Of a stretch of 64,000 nucleotides of DNA, positions 60,301 to 64,000 are shown piece after piece. The DNA comes from Ancistrus triradiatus (lineage: Eukaryota; Chordata; Actinopteri; Siluriformes; Loricariidae). The position numbers and the translations under genes are program-made. How positions within the stretch are numbered: the first letter of the stretch is position 1; the number at the start of each line of letters is the position of its first letter. The stretch covers positions 1 to 64,000 of the forward strand of contig JAJAGP010000762.1 in the NCBI GenBank assembly GCA_025084515.1. Reading direction: 5' to 3'. A model generated the notes under the pieces. The model did no database searches, had not been told where the DNA came from, and saw only the letters and a list, made by a program, of their open reading frames with translations.

Positions 60301-61552
60301 GTGCTTTTTCTAGTACAAAACATTTCAGCATTTAGCAGACACTCCACCAAGAGTGACTTATAATTAAACGGAATAGTTGAAGGGCGCAGCTCAAGGGTGC
60401 ATCAGTGGTAGCCTGCCGGGCCTGGACAGCATGGACACACAAATCCAAAGTCCAAGATCAACAACAAGAGTCACAAAACAGGTGGAATGTGCATGAGTTT
60501 CCTTTTCAGTAAAGCCGCTCACATGTTATGAGGTGTCTGGTACGGGTCTCTGACCACGTTTACGTGTCCCTGTCATGGACATTTTGATCTCACTGTGGCT
60601 CTGTCTGACCCCCTAAAGCTGCTCTCAGCAGGGGAGCACAGGAATGTGGATGTACCCCGTATGGACACTGTCGCTTCAGACAGATCAGATTTCAATTAGC
60701 GACTGACCCTTGTGCGCATTCTTGTGTGAGAGAGAGAGAATGAGCCACGTGCACGCTCTGCTTTAATGTGTAACAGATCATGGAAACAAACTCACATGTG
60801 GCCAAAAGTATTGGGACACAACCCCATGTGACCAAATGTATTGGGACGCAAACCCTCATGCGGCCAAAAGTATTGGGACGCAAGCCCACATGTGGTCAAA
60901 AGTATTGTGACGCGAGCCCACATGTGGCCAAAAGTATTGGGACGCAAGCCCACATGTGGCCATAAGTATTGGGACATACACCCAGGTGGCCAAAAGTATT
61001 GAGACATAAACCCACATCCAAAAGTATTGGGACACAAACCCACATTCTTTCTACCTGCCACATTTCAAGCACTGTCATAGTTCCTTCAGGAAATGCAGAT
61101 CTAGTTATTATCATCAACTTGCTTTTGTTGAAGAGCCTTTAGTTTGTAATTATACTGCAGTCATTACAAGCTGCTTAAACAAAGCGCTGATCAAACTAAT
61201 TCCCATTGCCTCCTAAAACAAAAAAAAAGCAGAAAAAATGCTCAGGAACTACCCCAAGCTCCACTGGTACATGTTTGGGTTTTCAAATGCGCAGTGGAAA
61301 ATGTAAATGATATTGAGGAGAGCTGAACTGATAAGAGCTACACGACCTCACAGCGATGGGCTGAGTGACAAACAAACGAAGCAGAGCTTCAGAGTGACAC
61401 AGTACTAAAAGTACCTCGGCTTTGTGCTGTTTGTCGTCTGCGTCCGTGTGTCCGTGATCCTCCTCCATACTGACCAGCTTCAGCTTCAGATAGGAAACTT
61501 CATCCATCAGATCCAGCTTCTGCGTCTCCAGCGAGGTCCGGTTCAGCAGCTC
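29159..61552 (-). CDS. ppfibp2: Liprin-beta-2, 22 exons, 5' end outside window
   Basis: Liprin-beta proteins are cytoplasmic scaffolds linked to LAR-type receptor phosphatases, with an N-terminal coiled coil and three C-terminal SAM domains. Exons in transcript order: 61552-61415, 58065-57844, 56965-56870, 55268-55176, 51726-51615, 48064-47999, 47911-47834, 47714-47596, 46508-46438, 44843-44783, 43494-43459, 42983-42842, 41610-41578, 40147-40012, 38284-38174, 36607-36454, 35918-35807, 34010-33922, 33832-33710, 32666-32535, 31538-31350, 29353-29159. Liprin-beta-2 rather than beta-1 is indicated by TLPGKF, RRGGVRATAGPRL, HLSIKCAIHVL, PRKLGFSNF and DYICPLD, plus linkage to cyb5r2. Phases agree across all exons except the four between 48064 and 46508, where frames do not join. 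The N-terminal roughly 150 residues (exons before ELLNRTSLETQ) are not in the window. The last 37 residues after YICPLD diverge from mammals but have similar length. Confidence 0.92.
29360..29402. repeat. (GA)n microsatellite forming the acceptor tract of the last ppfibp2 exon
   Basis: On the transcript strand this is an uninterrupted (CT)n run of about 21 units, ending six bases before the terminal-exon acceptor CCACAG|CCAAGG at 29354/29353. It thus supplies the polypyrimidine tract. Confidence 0.9.
30203..30310 (-). repeat. Partial SINE-like repeat, inverted
   Basis: Reads 'taaggtactggactatgttc' and 'caaatcccacctctgccaag', the complement of the right half of the ~190-bp repeat. Confidence 0.7.
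30375..30568 (+). repeat. LINE/SINE 3' tail repeat
   Basis: Same tail as 3430-3672: 'tcttggtcctcccaaggttt', 'gctttgagacaatgctccat' and 'aaaaagcgctacagaaacaa'. Confidence 0.6.
31758..32017. repeat. Head-to-head pair of SINE-like repeats (inverted repeat)
   Basis: 31758-31868 is the repeat in minus orientation and 31880-32017 in plus orientation. The pair can form a hairpin with arms of about 100 bases. It lies in the intron between the SAM3 exons of ppfibp2. Confidence 0.8.
32900..33002 (-). repeat. tRNA-derived SINE-like fragment, inverted
   Basis: Contains 'cagggtttgaacccaggctc' (B-box/T-arm-like on minus) and 'cagctgagccaca' (A-box complement). Not an intact tRNA. Confidence 0.4.
33329..33640. 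mobile_element. MITE (TACTGTGCAAAAGTC family), short copy
   Basis: Left end 'actgtgcaaaagtcttaggc' and right end 'ggtctaagacttttgcaca' are inverted repeats. Internally deleted compared with the copies at 43.8 and 47.0 kb. Confidence 0.75.
34423..34473. repeat. (TA)n microsatellite
   Basis: About 25 TA units in the intron between SAM1 and SAM2 exons. Confidence 0.9.
34630..35355 (-). mobile_element. hAT-type transposon, internally deleted, with 8-bp target duplication
   Basis: Ends CCGTGGTTCTCAAACT and AGTTTGAGAACCACTG are inverted repeats of the classic hAT type. Both sides carry the identical 8-bp GGTTACAA (34622-34629 and 35356-35363). The minus strand (35002-34781) encodes YDESLSLGFTCSG followed by PQCFVCSEIPSNKLMKPAHL, the BED-finger start of a ZBED5-like hAT transposase. 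The catalytic part is deleted. Confidence 0.88.
36715..37230. repeat. Interspersed repeat with inverted ends, family uncertain
   Basis: 'gaagacgtttcacatctcat' near 36737 and 'gatgagagctgaaacatgtt' near 37177 are complementary-like ends, each next to a TTCTAGAA motif (36771 and 37157). No coding motif. Confidence 0.4.
37270..38170. other. ppfibp2 intron, no feature recognised
   Basis: Between exons 38284-38174 and 36607-36454. No repeat or exon that I can name. Confidence 0.45.
38174..46508 (-). CDS. ppfibp2: ppfibp2 linker exons between coiled coil and SAM region
   Basis: Eight exons: 46508-46438 (SSSRGAAQLLHSP), 44843-44783 (SIQRMLSSSLEELQSGHKQK), 43494-43459 (LVMGHPVEPVLE), 42983-42842 (SSKYCTLPGKFTRQEQ), 41610-41578 (RCRSASAPVL), 40147-40012 (SSGMDSGQQSPVSPENKK; GIRKLWGK), 38284-38174 (KRTQSGSLPSDDNDFRRGG). 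Seven of these boundaries were checked and all phases match. The linker is Ser-rich and likely disordered; RSASAP and RTQSG resemble basophilic-kinase sites conserved in liprin-betas. Exons of 36 and 33 nt are microexon-sized. The role of the linker is inferred from the family. Confidence 0.85.
38709..39096. mobile_element. MITE (CAGTGGGGC family), left-truncated
   Basis: Begins inside the element ('ttggtcttggccatggttga') and ends with the right inverted repeat 'ctaaatacttttttgcccca' and CTGTA. The left end is missing. Confidence 0.75.
39236..39445 (-). repeat. LINE/SINE 3' tail repeat, inverted
   Basis: 'tttatttatacagcgctttt', 'tctcaaagcagctttcc' and 'aggaggaccaagactcaaaa' are the complement of the tail at 3430-3672. 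Confidence 0.55.
40249..41053. mobile_element. MITE (CAGTGGGGC family) carrying a G/T-only block
   Basis: Flanked by TA at 40247-40248 and 41054-41055, with ends CAGTGGGGTAAAAAAGTATT and 'aatacttttttgccccactg'. The right 400 bases match the copy at 22.7 kb. The left part is displaced by a 275-base tract made almost only of G and T (40296-40570). Confidence 0.8.
42505..42690 (+). repeat. Interspersed repeat, second copy
   Basis: Matches 1975-2185 ('aactccattaat', 'ggattttctgggggtctgga', 'ttccttatggga') and ends 'cgaggtaccactgta', a terminus typical of fish MITEs. Confidence 0.5.
43545..44520. repeat. Degenerate tandem repeat around 'aacaatttggttatgttaaa', split by a MITE
   Basis: Units of roughly 50-65 bases with the core 'ggttatgtta' recur at about 43580, 43630, 43697 and 43745, and again after the MITE at about 44305. 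This suggests an old AT-rich tandem array. Confidence 0.45.
43759..44269. mobile_element. MITE (CAGTACTGTGCAAAAGTC family), complete
   Basis: Flanked by TA (43757-43758, 44270-44271). Ends CAGTACTGTGCAAAAGTCTT and 'taagacgtttgcaggtactg' are inverted. 511 bp, non-coding. It sits between the 44843-44783 and 43494-43459 exons of ppfibp2. Confidence 0.85.
45722..45757. repeat. (TG)n microsatellite
   Basis: About 18 TG units in a ppfibp2 intron. Confidence 0.9.
45945..46425. repeat. Fish DNA-transposon remnant
   Basis: Ends with 'gtcttcctaataaaggagct' and GGTGAG, resembling the terminus of the elements at 13.1 kb and 56.7 kb. It stops about ten bases before the donor side of exon 46508-46438. 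No intact frame. Confidence 0.5.
46959..47433. mobile_element. MITE (CAGTACTGTGCAAAAGTC family), complete
   Basis: Flanked by TA. Both 20-base ends are perfect inverted repeats apart from one or two changes. 475 bp, non-coding. Confidence 0.88.
47596..48064 (-). CDS. ppfibp2: ppfibp2 exons with broken frame (end of coiled coil)
   Basis: 48064-47999 encodes LQRLKIGMESLLAVNDEK, matching the liprin EIQRLKMGMETLLLANEDK segment, but its GGGG runs put both borders out of phase with neighbours. 47911-47834 encodes DRHIEELTALL. The conserved QYRNAKDMM continuation is one base out of frame after GGTCC. 47714-47596 has good splice sites and an open frame (VWRSSEEDLSG...) but cannot be joined in phase on both sides. 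A further open stretch at 47595-47521 (NPFQDPSSEESPLAMLRDSW) may be coding. Homology leaves little doubt that the first two are exons; the third is probable. The disruptions are either base errors or real mutations. Confidence 0.7.
48093..48128. repeat. (CA)n microsatellite
   Basis: About 18 CA units immediately upstream (transcript sense) of the ppfibp2 exon 48064-47999. Confidence 0.9.
48555..48745 (+). repeat. ~190-bp SINE-like repeat, near full length
   Basis: The best full example: 'acatttacagcatttagcag' through 'gcaattgtgggttaagggtc', 'ggacccaacagtggcagctt' and 'ggatttgaaccctggacctt' to 'aggctaccacagtccc'. Inserted in the 35-bp array. Confidence 0.85.
49711..50005 (+). repeat. tRNA-derived-type SINE in the 35-bp array
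   Basis: 'agtggcgcactggttaacac' head, then 'ccggtttcctcccacattcc', 'gtgttaggtcaacttgtgtc' and 'ctggactggattaagcggat'. A related inverted copy is at 17990-18320. Confidence 0.6.
50831..50998 (+). repeat. ~190-bp SINE-like repeat
   Basis: 'tttacagaatttagcagatg' to 'aggctaccacagtcc', with small deletions near the centre. Confidence 0.8.
51615..61552 (-). CDS. ppfibp2: ppfibp2 exons for the N-terminal coiled coil
   Basis: 61552-61415 (ELLNRTSLETQKLDLM...YLKLKLVSMEED), 56965-56870 (LLNELRSLKAKVDELEKEK...RKLKATK), 55268-55176 (SLMTKLSSLKLTVEQTQVEK) and 51726-51615 (TELSELHQLLSSRDSEIESL) align in order with liprin-beta coiled-coil segments, with heptad-like Leu spacing. An additional exon at 58065-57844 lies between the first two. 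Phases are 0 throughout until 51615 (phase 1). This region of liprin-betas drives dimerisation. 55268-55176 corresponds to a segment present in liprin-beta-1 and absent from the human beta-2 protein that I remember. Its donor GTGCTT is weak. Confidence 0.85.
52690..52868 (-). repeat. ~190-bp SINE-like repeat, inverted
   Basis: 'gggactgtggtgggctagag' to 'agggcgtctgctaaatgaca', the full complement of the repeat with substitutions. Confidence 0.75.
52896..53425. mobile_element. Unclassified ~530-bp element ending in a perfect palindrome
   Basis: The left end GTGTGATTGCC and right end GGCGATCACAC are inverted. The right terminus contains the perfect palindrome GATCGCCTATATAGGCGATC (53396-53415, one more base each side). 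It is GC-rich for the region, with two internal near-repeats ('gggaccaagcctgctgaatt', 'gggaccaagcttgctgaatt'). Short open frames lack motifs. Confidence 0.55.
53612..53730 (+). repeat. tRNA-derived SINE-like fragment
   Basis: 'gggtggctctgtggttaagg' and 'ctggactcctaatgggaagg' resemble tRNA-derived heads. No cloverleaf. Confidence 0.4.
54280..54325. repeat. (CA)n microsatellite
   Basis: About 22 CA units in a ppfibp2 intron. Confidence 0.9.
55865..56770. mobile_element. Long foldback (inverted-repeat) element with nested SINE
   Basis: The left arm from 'cactcactgatcactttctt' through 'acagactgtagtccatctgt' and 'ggtggtggatcattctcagc' is mirrored on the right by 'gctcagaatgatccaccacc', 'atggactacagtctgtaatt' and 'aataaagtgactggtgagtg'. 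Arms are about 300 bases. The SINE at 56384-56550 lies in the right half. Confidence 0.8.
56384..56550 (+). repeat. ~190-bp SINE-like repeat inside the foldback element
   Basis: 'acatgtacagcatttagcag' to 'aaccgctaggccacca'. A short internal segment is deleted. Confidence 0.8.
57844..58065 (-). CDS. ppfibp2: ppfibp2 222-nt in-frame exon, likely cassette
   Basis: Acceptor GTGTCAG|TGTG and donor AAC|GTAGGC border exactly 74 codons with phase 0 at both ends, so inclusion or skipping keeps the frame. The first half (ISELQAQMRKFQQEITTRIQ) extends the coiled coil; the second half is Gly/Asp/Ser-rich and acidic (GPDGGLCSSDSEDC). It falls between segments that are adjacent in the human beta-2 protein as I recall it. 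Alternative use is inferred from phase, not observed. Confidence 0.65.
58248..58438 (+). repeat. ~190-bp SINE-like repeat, near full length
   Basis: 'tttacagcatttagcagaca' to 'aggccaccgcagtccc'. Lies about 180 bases upstream (transcript sense) of the 58065-57844 exon. Confidence 0.85.
59322..60150. repeat. 32-bp minisatellite array 1 (mariner-end-like unit)
   Basis: About 26 tandem units of 32 bp, 'ccaaaagtattgggacacaa' plus 'acccacaggtgg', some shortened by four to eight bases. It has few stops on either strand, and 32 is not a multiple of three, so it produces long spurious open frames in several frames. The unit core matches the transposon end at 6488. Confidence 0.92.
60326..60420 (+). 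repeat. Degenerate SINE-like repeat
   Basis: 'cagcatttagcagacactcc' and 'ggtagcctgcc' are worn parts of the ~190-bp repeat. Confidence 0.4.
60784..61045. repeat. 32-bp minisatellite array 2
   Basis: About nine units of the same motif, many with 'gacgcaagcccacatgtggc'. Both arrays 1 and 2 are followed by the same flank, 'cacattctttctac' and 'tttcaagcactgt', so the block was probably duplicated together with its flank. Confidence 0.88.
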
Positions 61553-61559
61553 CTACAGG

Positions 61560-64000
61560 CACGCACATCACGGGAATCATACATGTGAACACACAATCAT
61601 ACCCATACAGATCCACAAACACAACGGAAATGCTGAGAACCCTGGGTAACGAGTTCTTTAGAGACCCGATATCTGGACGACTTCCAGCCAGGCATCGCTA
61701 AATATACACGCGCAATGAACGCTATTTTTACTTCCTCTGTGCCCCTAATGTGCGTGTATGTGTGTAATGTGTGTGTGTGTGTGTGTAATATGTGTGTGTG
61801 TGTGTGTGTGAGAGAAAGACTTTTCTCCGCATTCCTCTGTCTAAAAGCAAAACTCAGCAGGAGGCTCAGACCCACTGAGAGCCTCAGCTGAGTGAATTTC
61901 CCATAATTCCATAAGGAGGATGGACTACAATCAGGAATCTGTACATTGTTTTTAACCCCTGACACAGGAGAGCAGAGCCGGGGACTGGGCCGGTATGCTT
62001 GGACATACAGGAGGTAGGTGACGAGGTACTTTCCATATAGTCACACATACACACATGGAGACACAACAACACACACACACATGCAGTCAATACTATATAA
62101 AGATCATTGCTGCATAGTTAGTCACATGAGATTACACCCAGACACCGCCTACATTTCACAACCGCTTCCCATTCCAAGACAAAGACACTTCTGCATTTCA
62201 GTTACTTATTAGAACTCAGGGTTTGTTTCACCAAAAATGTCCTCAGATTTGCCAAGGTCGAGATAAAGAACGTTATCTAATTGGCTGGTGTCACCAAAAA
62301 CGAAATATCATTAAAAGATACACATTAGTGGAGTGTACAAACCATCTCTATAAAACCACTGCTCTTCAAAACCTTGCAGTTTAAATGTCTTTATAAACCC
62401 ATACAAACCTACATGTGACCAAATGTATTGGGATGCAAGCCCATATGAAGCCAAAAGTACTGGGATGCAAACCCATATGAAGCCAAAAGTACATGGGGAT
62501 GCAAACCCACAAAGAGCCAAAATAACTGGAACACAAACCTACATGTGGCCAAAAGTACTAGGACACAAACCCACATGTGGCCAAAAGTACTGGGACACAA
62601 ACCCACATGTGGCCAAAAGTACTAGGACACAAACCCACATGTGGCCAAAAGTACAGGGACACAGACTAACATGTGGCCAAAAGTATTGGGACATAAACCC
62701 ACATGTGGCCAAAAGTACTGGGACACAGACTAAAAATGTGGCCAAAAGTATTGAGGCACAAACCCACGTGGCCAAAAGTATTGGGACACAAACTCACAAG
62801 TAGCCAGAAGTATTACACCCAGAAGAGGATGGGTTCTGATTGCTGAACTAAGACCATTTATATTTCATCAATACTTCTCCAAGGACCACGTCTGGAGATG
62901 GCAGCACCAAGTCTCCAAAATGACAATCAGAGTCCACCTTCAAGTAAAAAATATATATATTTGTAAGGTGTCCCAAAAGAGTTTATTTAACCTAACCACA
63001 AACATGAGCACCCATATTCACTAGGGTTAAGCTCTGTGGTGATGTGACTGTTTTTCCTAGGAACGCCCTGAATGTTACAAAGACTCAAGAGATTTAAATG
63101 AAAATCTGGACGCCTATGCCAAGAACTGGTCATGGTTGGACCCTCCAGTGGGACAATAACCAAAAGCATACGCCCATCCAGATTAGTTCAGTGGCCACAG
63201 AATTAAGCTTTGCAATAGCCCAGTGAATCCATTCATCCGAATCATTTTTTCATGATACAACCCTGGGTTTCCTGGTCAGAACAGCCAGGGATTTGGAGCC
63301 TGTCCCTGGAGAACACAGGATGCAGGCATGGGCGTGCTCTGGACGCTTGACTTAGCAACAATATTTGAAGCAAGCCCTTACTTTAAGAAAGCAAACAATC
63401 CACAAATGCAAAAAGATGACAACCACAAACTAAATCCCAGTCAGGCTTTACAATCCAATCTAAATCTGAACATCACTACCAAAGACAAACGCAGAGCTGC
63501 CTCAATTATTGCACACGCCCCAATGGGATGCTGCTTGAGCTTCAAAGAGCAACAGCTGAAACGGCTTTGAGCTTATCAGGAGGTAAATCATGACTGGCTT
63601 ATCGGATTGTGCAGAACACGTCCAACGGCTGTGTAAACACGCTCTCAGATACACCATCCCGCACGATAAGCTTTAAAGGCAGGGCCCGGCCCAGCAGATT
63701 TATGACTTGTCTCTTAAGGGGCAATTAAACAAACTCTCATAATCACAGTGGGTGAGCCTCATGTCATGGCTGCTCAGAATCATGTAGGCAGTGTGCAGAA
63801 AACCCAGGCTTTGATGTGATGTTTGGGAAAGAACGAAACTGGATTTCATGATGGAAGGAGCACGAATGAATCAAAAATCGTGCGTATACATGCACTTAAT
63901 AAGCCGATCATAATCAGATTTCTGCAGTCATCTTATTATTGGCCGTGTAAACAGCATACTCTGATTTCACATTTCGAATTAATGCCTAGAGATCAGATTA
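61560..64000. other. ppfibp2 intron to the window edge, no further exon found
   Basis: Upstream (transcript sense) of exon 61552-61415. I looked for the conserved liprin segment that precedes ELLNRTSLETQ and did not find it, so the next exon lies beyond the window. Contains a (TG)n stretch at about 61770-61812 and minisatellite array 3. The last kilobase has no named feature. Confidence 0.5.
62405..62815. repeat. 32-bp minisatellite array 3
   Basis: About 13 units of the same motif, here mostly 'cacatgtggccaaaagtact' plus 'gggacacaaacc'; units near the left end have 'atgaagccaaaagtac'. Confidence 0.88.

Noticed and set aside
59322..62815. CRISPR-like spaced repeats
   Set aside because: Units are contiguous tandem copies without unique spacers, in an intron of a vertebrate gene with no cas genes.

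Overview
The window reads as vertebrate nuclear DNA, almost certainly from a teleost and possibly an otophysan such as a catfish (the order is only a guess). It has short GT-AG exons separated by AT-rich introns. Tc1/mariner transposons with TA target duplications are abundant, together with fish-type SINE/LINE fragments and many CA, TA and GA microsatellites. No prokaryotic or viral genes, CRISPR arrays or rRNA/tRNA genes were seen.

Layout. 1-9.4 kb is mostly mobile-element debris (MITE, Tc1, a Tc1-like element split by a LINE), with a possible last exon of an upstream gene at the left edge. 9.6-18.0 kb on + is a nine-exon NADH-cytochrome b5 reductase gene, best assigned as cyb5r2. Its intron 8 holds a Tc1 copy and a second DNA element, and its exon 8 carries a compensated frameshift. 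20.26-20.98 kb on - is an intact single-exon rep15 (Rab15 effector protein). 21-28.7 kb is intergenic, with a LINE fragment, a MITE, a Tc1 remnant and one weak candidate first exon. From about 28.7 kb to beyond the right edge on - is ppfibp2 (liprin-beta-2). I could place 22 exons, from part of the coiled-coil region to the three SAM domains and the stop codon. The 5' exons lie outside the window.

The introns of ppfibp2 carry most of the repeats: hAT, several MITEs, a ~190-bp SINE-like family, a 35-bp minisatellite, three arrays of a 32-bp minisatellite resembling a mariner end, and an odd G/T-only tract.

The three genes do not form one pathway. Cyb5r2 is a flavin oxidoreductase, Rep15 acts in Rab15-dependent receptor recycling, and liprin-beta-2 is a coiled-coil/SAM scaffold. 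Their linkage is informative because in human CYB5R2 lies beside PPFIBP2 whereas REP15 lies beside PPFIBP1. No clear undescribed biological system was found. The most notable points are the exon-level frame disruptions, the transposon-like minisatellites and the merged synteny.
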